A DNA stretch of 64,000 nucleotides from Melampsora larici-populina 98AG31 (GCF_000204055.1 NW_006768848.1:231636-295635), one strand, 5' to 3'. Numbered from the stretch's first letter, positions 1-12,523 are shown. The notes: generated by a model from the sequence alone, not told the origin. A program made the numbers and translations.

Positions 1-1342
1 TCAGGATAGGTTGCAGACACCTTTTTGGCTAGGTCCTTCGATAGCATTATTTTAGAATACAATGTTCACAATCATATGACATGATATGATGATGATGAGC
101 TGCAATGACAAGATTTGAACAATAGGAAGAGTTGGATGGGAAGCTTATAAGTTACAGCTGTTGTGAAAACTATTGGTAAGTTTTGAGGCCATGTGTGTTG
201 CGCAGATTTAACTAAGGTTTAATCTGCGTTTCAAAACTCATTTTTTTTTGATATTTCAAGCCTAAATTATAATTTGCTTCCTTCCAACTTTGTCCATCAT
301 AAGAAGCATTCTCCAATCATTCATCGACTTCGAGGTTCAAGAAACTTAAAATGCCTGTGCCTCGACCTCTGGTCTCACCTCCGGTTCCACCCCCATTGGA
401 CCCCTCGACTTCGTTCCACTGGCCACTTCAACATTTCACTTTTGACATCGAATTTCTCTAACACCTTCTCTACATCGATTTCAGTCTCGATAGTCAACAA
501 GAACTTCTACGGAACCTGATCTCACTGGCTGGCGCTCAACAGACAAAAAGAGGGTACGTCTTTGCATTTTACATAAATCAATGATTTTGAACTCAACGTT
601 GATTGTGTGTTTTTTCTATTTCTAAGATTCATAGAAAGCACCCCTGATGGAAAGACCGTTTTGACATCTAGGAATCACTCTCTTCTCTACAACGATGTTA
701 GTCTCGATAGTCAAGAAGACCTTGTACGGAACCTGTTTGATATCAATGGCCGTCATTGATATTCTTCGATGAAAGAAAGAGGGTATTTCTTCATATTCAT
801 ACTATGAATTCAAACACGACGATAATTGTGTGTTTTTGTATTTTTCGAAGGACTTCTCAAACGCAGGACTGCCGAAGTTTCCATTCACCTTGTTCAGCAT
901 TGCTCATGTTTGTCATTAAGGTCCAGAACAATTGAAGAAATCGGGGTGATGACCTCATATGACATCATAACTAATATGGGGGATGGGGTCAAAAACGGGG
1001 ATGGGTTTGAAATGGTATAAATATTCCTGTTTTTGGCCCTTGTTGGTTTTGGCTCTCATCGATCTCACCTAGTAAGATTGGATATTATTGCTTTTTTGTC
1101 TGTCTCCTTCTCAAATATTCTCTTCTGACCAATTGTTCCTTCATTCTTTCCTTGCTTAGGCACTTGTTTAGTCAAATTCAATATTCGAAATCATCCTCTA
1201 CACCACTGTCTTGTTACCAGTGCGTTTGGTTTTACCCCTGATCTTTTATTCGTTTTCATCGGGCTGATACTAATAGTGTGTTTGCTTATTCTTATCCTAT
1301 TTCGATGTCCAGCTTGACCAAATTTCACAGCCCATAATCAAC
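1..1342. other. Upstream region with a duplicated exon-like segment
   Basis: No complete gene is supported here. Two related stretches, about 466-620 and 686-850, read similarly on the plus strand. Both encode SLDSQ followed by a Leu-rich RNL end, both then have a Lys/Arg-rich GT-containing junction, and both then have a GTGTGTTTTT run. They look like two copies of a small exon plus intron, with a period of about 220 bp. A proline-rich ATG-initiated stretch precedes the first copy at about 351. This may be an upstream gene remnant or 5' exons of the gene at 1343. The sequence alone does not decide between these. Confidence 0.35.
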
Positions 1343-4300
1343 ATGTCTCAATCAACAATCAACAATCCATCCGAAGGGGCCCCTGTTGAAGGGCACATGA
1401 ATGCTCGTAAGTCCTTCTGTCTACATATACTGTGTTTCTTCTCCCAATCTGATTCACTGGTTCATTTCAGTTTTCGAAGAGCCTTCCCATGCAACCGGGG
1501 CCGATGCACCGGCGGTATGTGCTCATCGCGATCCGCTCTATCGAATTGGAACGGCTCCTCGGGTGCAATTTGAACAAAAGAACGAGATGATTGTTCAGGT
1601 GAAGTTCAAAATTCACACTGAAAAGGAAGTAGAGGTCGACAGCGCTCCATCCATCAAGGTCAGAGGTTGCCGCACTGCAGGTGTTGCCCCTGCGGTTTGG
1701 TACAACCTCGTTGAATCTAAGATGTTCAACTCTGGAAACGTCTTAGAACTTGTCAAATGCCTATTTGGAAAGTCTTTGAATGAGTTCAAAGACTTGTGTG
1801 GCGACATCTGTGACGCTTACGAACCTGGTATGCGTCATACGGTTCTCAAAAGCAAACTTGCTCCGCACTTGAGATGGATGGGCCAGGTAGGGCGCGAAAA
1901 GGTCTTCTTGGTTGATTATCCTACCTGGCAGGCTTTTGTCGACTTACTGGCCAAAGCAACGAAGCATAAGGGCTCATTGACAATCTTCACTGAAAACGAG
2001 AAGGAAAAGGCTAAAAAAGTAGCTCAGGTGTGTAATATTTTTCTAACGTTCTTTTTCATTACTTTAATAGGTGACGGTCCATTTCTTCCTTAGACCTGCG
2101 CTGCGAAGGAATTAATCGCTTCAGCTAGCGGCCCCACTGCTGCTGAAGCGCAGGTGGGGGTCCTTACCAAAGAGTTAGAGGTAATAAAATTTTAAGTTTT
2201 CCCGTTTCAATTCTCAGTTTGGTTCTAACTTGACTTGTATGGTGTAACAGGATGCGCATAAGCGCATTGCGCTCCACAAACTCACTGCCCAGTTGTTCCA
2301 TGAACAAAGTCAAAAAGGGACTTCTGGCGACGGGGCCATCTTAGTTTGCCCATGGGACCCCCAACTCTTGTACCGTTTGACTTGGCAGGGGGCGTGGGTC
2401 TGGGCCAAAGCGGTGGTAAGTAGTTCTTACCATGTTCTCAATGATTTTATTATTATTTTTCTGATTCATCCGATTTCTTCAAATTTTTCTGATTTTCTCT
2501 ATGTCTTTTGATTTTCTCTTTGTTTTGGTTTTTTTCATCTCATTCCAGCAATCTGGAATGGCGACACATGAAATTCCCCCCCGAACTTACGAATACCTCG
2601 CTATCATCAAGAAGACCCAAGTTTTCCATAAGGCAACCAAGGTAGATGACCGTGTCAAGATGCGAAGCTCAGACTTGCAATTGGATTTGTCGCCAACCTT
2701 TCACAAGTCGGGCGGATCTAGCCATTCGTTTTTTGAATCCCCAGCTCAACTCTTGTTTCAAAAGGCCAACGTTTCAAAAAGATCGGCGAGTATTTCCCTT
2801 TACTCTGAAGAGGATAAGAAAAAGGTGAAATTAGAACCCAGTAAGTATTTTTTCTTTGATTATCCATGATTGCTTCAAGTGAAATTCATGCTGAATCTCG
2901 ATTTTTCGCCTTGTGATTGCTAGAATCGCCTTCTAAAAGAGGGATTACGATTGTTTTGTCCTCAGACCCCCCTGTCCTTCATTCTCCTCCAAACGACAAA
3001 TGTGAATCAAACACAAATCAGGTATGGCTCTCTTATGGAATCGCTATGAGATCTGATGGGACCACTCACTCACCATGACCCTTCCCTTGTTCATGACGCC
3101 AATACCAGTCTCGCCCTTAGCTTATGACACTACACCAAATGTAATCTTTACCGGGCGGTGAAGAAAACTAATGACATAGAAAAGTCCTGAGGCAACAGGA
3201 AGAGAGCTAAAAATCTGAAAAAATATGCACCTTGTTCCTAGATGTTGGGGCGTCATGATGAGTATTTTTTTGTATTTTACATGCAGACATTGGTTTATGT
3301 ACTAACAATAAACGCTGAAAATCATCAAAAACTCACATGTAACAATACCTGAAATTTGGGTCATGAGTATGAAGACAATATTTTGTGGTCTAAAAACTTC
3401 AATAACTTTTGCAATTCTGCTCCAAATAACTCGATTTTTGGTTCATTCAAAAGCTGAACTATCCTCCTTCACACTTCATAATGTTATTAAGGTGCTATCT
3501 AGCCATTTAAACACTCTACATATGTTCAAAAAGTTCTGCATGAATATCTCTGTATTATCTTTTTTAGACCAGCTACAGATGTGATGTCTGAATGAAAAAT
3601 GTAGAGGAAAGGCTCACCTTTTTAATGCACTTCAAATTGAGTGATTTGATTCAGAACTGCAAAAGTTATTGATGTTTGAAGATTCCAAAATCCTGTCTTC
3701 AAAATCAAGAGCCAAATTTCAGGTATTGTTACAGGTGGGTTTTTGATGATTCTCAGCCTTTATTGTTAGTACATTAACCAATATCCGTGTGTAAAATACA
3801 AAAAAATACTCATCATGACGCCCCAACATCTAGGAACAAGGTGCATTTTTTTCCAGATTTTTAGCTCTCTTCCTGTTGCCTCCGGACTTTTCTATGTCAG
3901 TAGTTTTCTTTACCGTCCGGTAAAGATTACATTTTGTGTAGTGTGAAAAGGGCGTTACCATCGTTTTATCATCGGACAAGCCCGTGCCTTCCGTTGTTGA
4001 ATCATCTCAAGAACCAAAGGATCATGGTCAATTAGACCCAGGTAAAAATGTTTGACTACTATGTATTTCCATAGACCGTCCACTAACATCACATTCATTA
4101 TGTCTTTGAAATGCAGCCGCCAGCTTCTGTAGCTTATTTGGTCAAGGCGACAACTTTACAAAGTCGTCTCCTGTCGGTGGCAGTCAATCTAAAGCTTGTG
4201 CTCACGCCGAAGCTTTGGAGCGCTTTTTGATTGATTGCAACGTCCCAAAAGGCGACCAGACCACTCGAATGATCCTGGACTGCGCTGGGGTTAAATCTTG

Positions 4301-4472
4301 GACTGACTTGTTACCCAGCCTCCAGTTCACCGAATCGTCGCTGACTGAGCGAGGCATGCATCCAGCTCTCGCCTCTCACCTCCTCAGCGAGGCTATGGAG
4401 CAAGTCAATGAACTTAAAACCGAAGTCGATGAGCTTTGTGATGACCAATACGCCAGTTCCCCTGAATTCTGA
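1343..4472 (+). CDS. Unrecognised multi-exon gene, interrupted by a CACTA-like element
   Basis: I do not recognise the family. The exons I can support are 1343-1406, 1471-2027, 2094-2180, 2251-2415, 2549-2840, 2924-3021 and 4117-4472, all with GT-AG borders. Phases agree from exon 1 through exon 6. The protein has no signal peptide or membrane segment. It contains a Trp-rich stretch (WDPQLLYRLTWQGAW) and a Ser/Lys-rich middle, and the last exon encodes a soluble helical domain. Exon 6 encodes a GITIVLSSD core. A second segment, about 3110-4041, encodes the related core GVTIVLSSD, so an exon was duplicated. That second copy is split by the element at 3128-3943. Exon 6 ends in phase 0 while the last exon needs phase 1, so exon 6 does not join it in frame. 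Exon 5 (ending phase 1) does join 4117 in frame. The transcript structure around the insertion is therefore uncertain, and the gene may be broken or may skip these exons. Confidence 0.5.
3128..3943. mobile_element. CACTA-like foldback element, copy 1 (816 bp)
   Basis: The ends are CACTACAC and its complement GTGTAGTG, flanked by the 3-bp direct repeat TGA (3125-3127 and 3944-3946). The inverted arms are long, roughly 225 bp (about 3128-3355 against 3720-3943), with only a few mismatches. The terminus and 3-bp duplication match the CACTA (CMC/EnSpm) superfamily. No transposase is encoded, so it is non-autonomous. It lies inside an exon-like segment of the surrounding gene. Its size and inner arm sequence match the element at 11334. 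Confidence 0.8.
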
Positions 4473-5524
4473 CTGCATAACTCAATTTCTCAATTTGTAT
4501 TCTATCGACTTGAAAATCAGCCCTCATTTCATACTTGTAGTCATGATTTTGAATCAGCCCTCATTTCATACTTGTAGTCATGATTTTGTCCTTAGTCTTG
4601 AGACTCACTTTGTCCAACAAAAGAGATGTGTAACCCGCCATTGTAAAACCTTCCAAGTGTTTCCCAGCTCCTTCATTGTTTGATGTCGCCAATTATTAGC
4701 CTGGAATTGTTTTTACATGATGTTTCATGAGTTCCCTTTGAGCCACCTGCCTACCACTTTGAGCCACCCGAGACTTGGTTAATCATGAAATCATCTCATG
4801 AAATTTTTTCCTTAAATTACAAGTTTCACCAATTCGAACTAGTTCATCCAAAGTTTCTTGGTCATTATACAATAAAACATATAAGATCAGTCTCACGATC
4901 TCATGTATGTTCATTGTTATATTGGCAAAGATCATACAACAATAAATCATTTAAACTTCATACAATAATACCTAACGAAATATTGTATGAAGTTTAAAAA
5001 CCTTATCAAAATCTTTTATTGGGGTCAAATACGTGGGGCAAATGGTACTTTGAAAAAAACCAGGAGATGTTGTAATACCATCATGAAATGTATTTCTTTA
5101 ACACAAACTTCTGATAATAACATGTATCAAATATCATTTTATAAAAAGATGAAACCACTTATTTGAAAGATAAATTTTTTAAAATCAATAACACGTTTTT
5201 TGAATTGATAACAATCTGTTGAGAATAACCTTTTTTAGAAAATATTGTAAAATGACTTAATCGCTTATTGAATCCAGACTCCTTATAGCATGTAAATGTA
5301 TCATAAAGAACTAACTGCTTCAAACACACTCCTGATTACATGTTTAGAAAAATAAATTCCAAAGGACTAACCGCATCTTGAAAACAAACTCCCGAGATCA
5401 TGTTCACATTCCAACCCACAAACTAAGAGTAAAAAGTTTCAAATCAAGGATCAAGGACCCGACTGCTAGACAAGCACCTGATGCCACTTAGATTAAACTC
5501 GTAAAATAAGACTGAAGATTGTAC
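4473..5524. other. Non-coding stretch with a tandem repeat and a hairpin
   Basis: A 37-bp unit is tandemly duplicated at about 4515-4588, just after the stop codon of the preceding gene and probably in its 3' UTR. At 4951-4996 two 15-16 bp arms (TTCATACAATA and complement) face each other across a short loop. The rest is AT-rich, and I see no coding evidence. Confidence 0.5.
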
Positions 5525-7014
5525 TTATAAGTATCCGCACCCTCTAAAAAAACCTTCACATACTTCATCATTGAATAAATCCATACAAGCGATGAAAATC
5601 GCTGCTCTTTCGTCTGCGGCACTCAATGCATTCTGCAAAACCTGAGACCGCCTGAGTCTTGATTTTAAAACCGAAAAGCCCTTTTCAATACCGCAAGAGC
5701 ACCGCACTATGTTGCAGTTGCGGTGCGGTTGCGTAGCGCTTTTGGGCGCCGCAATAGCAATGCAATATAGTGCGGTGCCAGCGCTCCGCAATCCGGGTTC
5801 AAAAAACCCCTTGCTCAGAAACCCGCACCGCAATTGCGGTTGGTTTTTGACGGTTATTTAGGGCAAATATTGCGGAAATAGGGCAATATTGCGCATTTTC
5901 CGCAATATTTGCCCGACCGCTCCGCAACAGCGAGTTAGAAAAAAAACACCCCATTGCGGAGTGGTTGCGTAGCGTAATAATGCGCCGACTGCGCAACGCA
6001 ATGGAAATAGGTCGAAATCCATTGCGTTGCGTAGCGCTTGCGGTGTTGCCCTTTTCAATCGGGTTGAAATCAGGGCTGTACGGCGGTAGATATACCAACC
6101 TCACACCTCGTGCCGCACACAATTCCTCCACTCTACCTCCGTGGTGGATAGGAGCGTTGTCCAACACCAACACGCTATTTTGAGCTGGGAAAGGATTCAT
6201 GGCTGGGAGCTGAAACCAAAACAAGAATCAGAGACCAGAAGTAATGAAATTATAGGAAAATGAACAGACATACCAAGTCATGTTCGAGAAACGACTCAAA
6301 GTCCACCCGGGAGTAGCCACCGGGCTGAACACACACAGAAACAATCCCATCCATTGAGATCGCAGGCAACGCTGACCAACGAAAGGCTTGAGTAGGCCTC
6401 TGGAGCCGAGTGGAGCGTTGACCAATAGGAGCGCGGGCATGTGTGCAGTACAATCGACGCTTCGAGATGGCAGTTTCATCTGTACAAACAATGTTTCAAA
6501 AGTCAGTATGAGAGTGACATTTGAAACCAAAACCCTCCAAAGACAACTCACCAACAAAGACCAGGCATTGAGGATCGATACCTGAGATTGCCTCAATGTA
6601 GGCACCACGAGCCCTCACAGACTGGTTTGGATGTACTGTACGGGCCTTTTTCCGGGTCCAAAAGAGACGAGATCAAAGCTCGGTGGAGAGTGTCTTGAGG
6701 GAGACCGTTCTTCCAAAATGCTCTTGAATCTTGGCCTTCAGTTTGTCGAGGTAAAGAGTGGGATCAATTTCCAGGGCTTGCAATACAAATTCTTTCTCGG
6801 CAGCTCCTAGAGCTGATGGTGCTCCATCCCGTCCGTGGTTAAATGGGTTGGTGACCACAGCGCAAGTCGTACGATAAAGGTCGAACCAACGATGGACCAT
6901 GGTGAGAGACAAATCAATACCCGTGGAGCGTACAATCTTGGGAAATGTTAATCCTTGCAGAACCATCCGTACCACCACCAACTTGATATCGGTGCTGTAA
7001 AGGTTCTTTGGCAT
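5525..7014 (-). pseudogene. Tc1/mariner-type DDE transposase, decayed and interrupted
   Basis: The gene reads on the minus strand from the ATG at 7014. An N-terminal helix-turn-helix region is followed by the DDE_3-type catalytic motifs: FVDETAISKRR (first Asp, about 6480), VLDNAPIHHGG (second Asp, about 6150) and YLPPYSPDFNPIE (third acidic residue, about 6065). Two introns fit GT-AG rules (near 6483-6551 and 6204-6275) and restore frame. An in-frame TGA near 6673 replaces a codon between STEL and SRLFW. A CGA to TGA transition would explain it. A 363-bp miniature element is inserted directly after the NPIEKG motif. The C-terminal segment resumes at about 5678 and ends at the stop at 5525. 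The protein is therefore inactive. I found no clear terminal inverted repeats. Confidence 0.8.
5686..6048. mobile_element. hAT-like miniature element inside the Tc1-type transposase
   Basis: The ends are CAATACCGCAAG and the complement of CAACACCGCAAG. The flanks duplicate CCCTTTT (5679-5685 and 6049-6055). The duplication could be up to 11 bp, because the element's own first four bases CAAT match the host. The interior is packed with short GC-rich words such as TGCGGT, GCGTAGCG and CGCAACGCAATG on both strands, as in hAT subterminal transposase-binding arrays. No ORF of its own is credible. Confidence 0.75.
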
Positions 7015-7227
7015 GTGGGCAATCGAAAATGGGCGAGATCGTTGGAAGAAGTTGCAAGCAGAAGAGTTGAAATGGTTAGAAAAAGAGTCAATTTGGTGTT
7101 TTGAAAGAAAATCAATCGAGAATGGATGGATTGTGAGGATGAAATAAAAACACGGGGGCGAGGAGAGGAAAGAGGGGGAGCGAGGGACTGGGAGAGAAGG
7201 ACTAGGCCAGACTAGGCCGGCCGACAT

Positions 7228-8460
7228 TTTTCTTTTTCAAACGGTATTAACCAAGTGTGAGAGGCCAGCCTTTGCCCGAGTCGGGGAAATGTCAAACTAT
7301 ATTATAAAATCTCACGTTACGAATGATGAAAAATGTGTTTTTTTAGTTTTTGCCAGAAGTGGATTAAATCCCGACACAACACAAGAGAAGAAAAATTTAC
7401 CAATGGTTCTCACAACAGCTGTACTTATTTTTGGGACAGGATATTGGTCTTGAAGTGTGGATATCCTTTGGTACACTGTCAAGCGTATTGGAACACAAGA
7501 ATCTGTGCATGGCTGCAACTCCTTCTTGTGGAAGGACGCATTGGTACATGCGTCCGGCCCGCGGGCGGGAATCGGCTTGCACACTAGGGCGAATTTTCAC
7601 GTAGATTCAGAGTTGAAAATTCAGACAATACAGTTGCCATGATAGACACGTCCGCTGGAGACAACTCCAGAGGCTTCATGAAAGGACACCATGGTTCTGT
7701 ACGGCCGTTCTGTATGGTGCGCATCTCTTACCATCTCGTGACGGGATACAGATGGTCTATCAGGGAAGAGCTCCCGACCAGAGAAAGGTCTCTTTCATCA
7801 GAAATTGCAGCTTGGTCTAGCGTAACACAGGCCCCACCAACCGTAGAGACATCCCCTGGAGCCTGCAAAGGGGGGGGGTTGCGACTTATCAGAGATTTTG
7901 GCTTGATACCAAAATCACTTTGGCTGGGGCTATCTCCAGCCTCCATTTTCGACCTGAGTCTCAGACAACATAAACCTTCCATCACCCCTCTATGAAATCC
8001 ACAGAGCCATGCTTTTGTGACCCTTTGCTCTGCTCAGAATTTTTATAGCTGTCCTAGAAGCCGCCATATCATCAATTGAAGAAGAGAAAATTGAGATTAT
8101 GGTTACTGAGACTGCTGCAATTACAGTCACTTGACCCACAAGTGTCTTGATTTCTCTCTGCTGACCCATAGGCTCTCTGCCATTCTTGTCAGAGACAGAA
8201 AGTAATCATCCACAGTCTTCTGATTGTGACTCCAAAACTTGCAACTCTTCACTGTCACCTCAAGCAAATGTTTTCTTATCAAGACATGTGGATATTGAGG
8301 AGTATTATGTACAAGATGCATCAGGAAAGGCCAGTGTACTCATCATTTGTGGGTTGTTGATAGGAAATGCTGTAGTGTAGATTTAGAGTGAAAAGTGTGA
8401 AAATCAAAAAAGGAACTATTGGTATGACATAAGGAAATGCAATAAGTTGTAAGTCCCTCT
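7228..8460. other. Unassigned stretch with a dispersed repeat copy
   Basis: Short ORFs exist on both strands, but none resembles a known protein or shows splice-supported continuity. At about 7819-7868 lies one of three copies of a conserved element of about 50 bp, recognisable by GCCCCACCAACC. The other copies are near 37568 and 41137. Nothing else is supported. Confidence 0.4.
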
Positions 8461-8466
8461 TCCACA

Positions 8467-9545
8467 GTGTCAACCTGGAGAGTAAATATACTTACTCCTC
8501 AGATAGACAAAATATTTCAGAAAACATTTATTATACACTTCCTTGAAACTTGCACACAAGTTACAAGAAAGACCCTCACATCTCACACTCAAGTTTCAAG
8601 AGCGGATAAAAACATGAAAACTTAATCAAACCCCTGTTGAAGAAGGTATTGACCAAGAAGATTTAGTAATAATTAAAATTCATATATTCAAAACTTAACT
8701 AACCAAGCAGGGTCTGACAAAAAACCCTACCAAGTTAACCAACCAGGCAGGGCCTGATAAAACCCCTACCAAGGAGAAAGTTTTGTAATGAAACAAATTT
8801 ACCCAGCCCAGTCAGGGTAGCATTTGAACCCTGATTATCTGGTCAAAGAAGATTACTGTGGAATAAGAAACCTTGAAGCTAGAACAGAACAAGTATCAGG
8901 TGCTCACTCGACAGAAAAGAAAAGATCCCCTTCTTATACTTACCTAACACATTTTAGATCACTAAGAATTAGAAAGCCTTCTAACACCTTTTATTCAAAC
9001 CACCAGCCATAACCCTAATAGCCTAGGACAAATAGCCAACTAGCTCCTATCTTCTACTTTATCTGTCTGTCACGATTTTTGTTTAAAACCCTCTTGCTTG
9101 CTCTTCAAACTTGTTCCAATTTATAGTGTGTTAACTGAGTAAGACTTACCCTTAAAACCTTTCTAGCTTTGTCAAATATTATTCACGGATGGGTATACCT
9201 GAATAACAAGGAGTTCTACTCTACACTCTTAGTATACGATAGAATTTAGACCACCCTAAGATAGGAGTATTGACTTACCCATCTTTAGAAGACCTTGAAT
9301 AAACAAATCTTTATTCAGTGAGTAATCTAGGTTAAACATTCCAAAGGACCTCTTCCTGTGAGAAACTAACCTTTTGGCTCAAATTTATCTCAACAGTAGT
9401 ATCTGGATACTGTGTTGTAACAAATCCAGGAACACCTTTTTTTAAAAAAGTAAGCTACATCTCGGATCTTAGTCTTGTAAAGTCTACCAATTTTAGAATC
9501 AGGCTTATACACTAGCTTGCGGAGGGACTTGGTTACATCAGTGGG
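8467..9545. repeat. Possible reverse-oriented LTR remnant
   Basis: The left edge reads TGTCAACC and the right edge GGTTGGTGTCA, similar to imperfect LTR ends. Inside, a unit of about 40 bp containing CAGGG and CCCTACCAA is duplicated in tandem (8698-8776). Its reverse complement resembles a TTGGTAGGGTTTT stretch within the solo LTR at 60494. I see no target duplication and no coding region. The call rests on weak similarity only. Confidence 0.3.
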
Positions 9546-9986
9546 TTGGTGTCAGCCCTGAGTACATGTGTATGTACCCATAGACTGAATTGTAACATAT
9601 AAAAATCAATGAGAAAATATGATAACATATACATACAGCCTAGGAAATATATGTAACATGTAATATAACATATGCAAAAACCTGATTACATATACACAAC
9701 TACTTAAATCCACATGTAGTATATAATAAAACATTAATCACACCTCATAACTCAGTGTCAAGAGTTAGAATGTTTATACTACATAATAGGAAATATTTGG
9801 AAACAACTTGGGCCACACTCATCTTTGCTATGCCCACACCTCATGTGACTTGGCTAGACATACTGCATACATGTATTTACCACACTACATGTAACCATGG
9901 TCTTTCTTTTATATTTCAAGATTCTTGTGGAGAGGTTTTTTTGTAAATATTTACTTGTGTTCAAATTCATGTTTCCACATCAATAA
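9546..9986. other. AT-rich spacer
   Basis: This stretch is rich in TATGTAACAT-like words and holds no supported gene. It precedes the MULE pseudogene and may be part of that element's non-coding end, but I could not identify a terminal inverted repeat. Confidence 0.4.
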
Positions 9987-11028
9987 TCAAAGGAGAACTG
10001 GCACAGCCATTACCACCACCACCATCAGCTTTGATTGAAACCACCTATACAACCAAGGATGCAATGGAACAGAAAACCAACTCTTTTGCTGCTCAACATG
10101 CTTATGGAGTGGTAAAAAAGACATCAAAGAAGAATGATGGCCTTCAAAGAATATACAACAAATGCACACTTGGAGGGACCTACCGTAATAGGCACGGTTG
10201 TACAGACAAGACATGTAAGCAAAAGGCCTCTACCTATGTTGCATAATACCAACTTCCCATTCCAGCTCATAGGGACAGAGTCAGAGGCCAGCACGTGGGA
10301 CTTCATTGTCATGGAACCTATGTACAATCATGGACCTTCCTCTGTGGCATCAGCACTTCCAGTTCAACTGTGCCTCACTGAAACCCAGGACAAGGCAGTC
10401 AAATTGATGTTTGAAGCCAAGACTGAAATTTGTGAGCTTCAGGTTCAACTCCCCAACATAGATGGTGGTGCAGATATTCCCCGCCAAAGTATAATCTTAA
10501 GAGACAAGCAAAATGGGATAAATTAGATGAAAGAAGTCCCATGGATACTTTAGTTGTAAGCTTCGCTCAAAAGGGATACAAGATTGAAGTCAAGACAGAT
10601 GACAAAGGCCAGGTGACACAAGTGTTTTTTGCACATCCAGATTCAATTTCATTCCTGTGCATCAACTACCAGGTCTTTATCTCGGATGCTACATACAAGA
10701 AAACTTGGTCAAAGTTCTCATGACTTCATATTATGGGTACAACTGCGCTTCACATAACCTTTACAGCATGTTTCATCTTCATGAAGGCAGAAAGCAAGGA
10801 GTCATACATCACTGCTGCGAAGTATTTCTCTTTCACAAAGACTATCTACCTTGGGTCCTTCTCACCAATCAAGAACTTTCCCTAATTGTGGCCATCAGGA
10901 TCAATTTCAAGACAGCAAAGATCTTGCTGTGTATCTGGCATATTGAGAAGAATATCATCAAGACCTGCAAGCCTTGTTTCTCTGGAAAACCAAAAGAAGA
11001 GTGGGTCACTTTTATGAAGGACTGGATC
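9987..11028 (+). pseudogene. MULE transposase pseudogene, 5' part
   Basis: The pieces lie in changing frames. A FAR1/GCM-like zinc-binding N-terminus (GGTYRNRHGCTDKTCKQK, about 10172-10230) is followed by FQLIGTESEASTWDF and a YNHGPSS segment with the conserved His. The MULE catalytic core comes next (ISDATYKKTWSKF near 10680, then KILLCIWHIEKNI near 10920). The position normally occupied by the second catalytic Asp (usual form TDRELAL) reads TNQELSL, so it appears as Asn. At least two frameshifts separate these pieces. The reading is cut at 11028 by a solo LTR with target duplication GGATC. The C-terminal end resumes at 19375. Mutator-like transposases are DDE enzymes. This copy is inactive. 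Confidence 0.8.
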
Positions 11029-11333
11029 TGTCAACTCTTGACTAATTCTTAAGAGGGATGAACTAGATCTAGAGTTGAAATGTACTTTACGAAATGTATT
11101 TCTTCAAGTTTGAATGTTGATTTTAAACTTGAGAGGAATTATTTTTCAATTCTTTATAAAATAGAAAGATTTAAACTACAGTTGTTGGATGTAGCTGCCT
11201 ATGGTGCGGGATAAAAAACCGCTGCCAGTATATCAACAAGTGCAGTCACTTGAAAATCTGCCGAGGTAAACACGTACAAAGTGTAGAGTCCTTGGGTGAC
11301 GCTTTAGCGTTGATTCGATAAGATAGTTCTTTA
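11029..11333 (+). repeat. Solo LTR (family 1), left piece
   Basis: The piece starts TGTCAACT at 11029 and is preceded by the target duplication GGATC (11024-11028). It matches the first part of the intact solo LTR at 60494, sharing GGTGCGGGATA, CCGCTGCCAGTAT and GGGTGACGCTTTAGCGTT. It stops at 11333, where a CACTA-like element begins. The right piece is 18605-19374. The two pieces together are about 1075 bp, close to the 1050 bp of the other copy. Confidence 0.85.
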
Positions 11334-12523
11334 CACTACACAAAATATAATATTTTCTGGGCAGAAAATTAAATTATTGATACACAAAAATATTGAGAGG
11401 CCAGGAGAAGGGCAAAAAATAAATAAAAATATGCATCTTGTTCCCTGCGGTGAGAGCTTCACTCTCCATATTTTTCCGTATTTTTACAGTCCGTATTGAT
11501 TAGTGTACTAACAATAAACCTTCATAATCATCCAATTACAACCTGTAACAAGCACTGAAATTTGGCTCATTAGTGTTTAGAGAAACTTTTGATTTCTGAA
11601 AACACCTACAACTTTGTCAAATCTGCATCAAAACACTCGATTTCAAGTGCATTAGAAAGCTGAACTCTTCCTCTCGAACTTTCATAAGATCAAGAACTAT
11701 GTAGCTAGTATGCCAATCATTCTATGGATCTGTATGTACAAATGTATAAAAAAGATGATATCTTCTTTAGCAGACCAGCATGCTGTGTGGTCCTATTATG
11801 AGCTATTTGGAGGACAATCCCAGCTTACCAATGCACCCAAAATCGAGCGTTTTGGACCGGAATTGAAAAAGTTACGAGTATTTTCAGAAATCAAAAGTTT
11901 CTCTAAACACTAATAAGCCAAATTTCAGTGCTTGTTACAGGTTGTAATTGGATGATTGTGAAGGTTTATTGTTAGTACACTTATCAATATGGACTGTAAA
12001 AATACGGAAAAATATGCAGAGTGAAGTTCTCAACGCAGGGAACAAGATGCATATTTTTATTCATTTTTTGCTCTCCTCCTGGCCTCTCAATATTTTTGTG
12101 TATCAATAATTTAATTTTCTGCCCAGAAAATTGATAGAGTTCCCAAACCTGAGAGGGTACTCTATATTCCATATCTTGATATGAAGCAAGAGAGAGCTTC
12201 AGGTGCTAGCAGAGAAGGCACGCGCGTGACATGACTGAGAGAGATGTCACGGAGCGGATAAGCCTGAGATGTGGTAGAGAAAGAGAAACAGAGTTTACCT
12301 CTCTACTCGACCACATACATCTCATCTGTCTACGCACCTCGAAGATCCTACAAGATCATTTTGTTCATCTCATAGAACTTCTGATTTTTTGATTGAGGCA
12401 CAAGAGGAAGAGACGAGGAAGCGGTTGACGTCAAAGGATAAAAATTACGAAAGACAATTGCAAGATAAAAACTTCGAATAACATTGTAACAGCCTAAAGA
12501 CAACTCAGATTATCGCCCAACGT

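Noticed and set aside
7639..7995. 118-codon plus-strand ORF
   Set aside because: No motif, no splice context, and it overlaps the dispersed 50-bp repeat.
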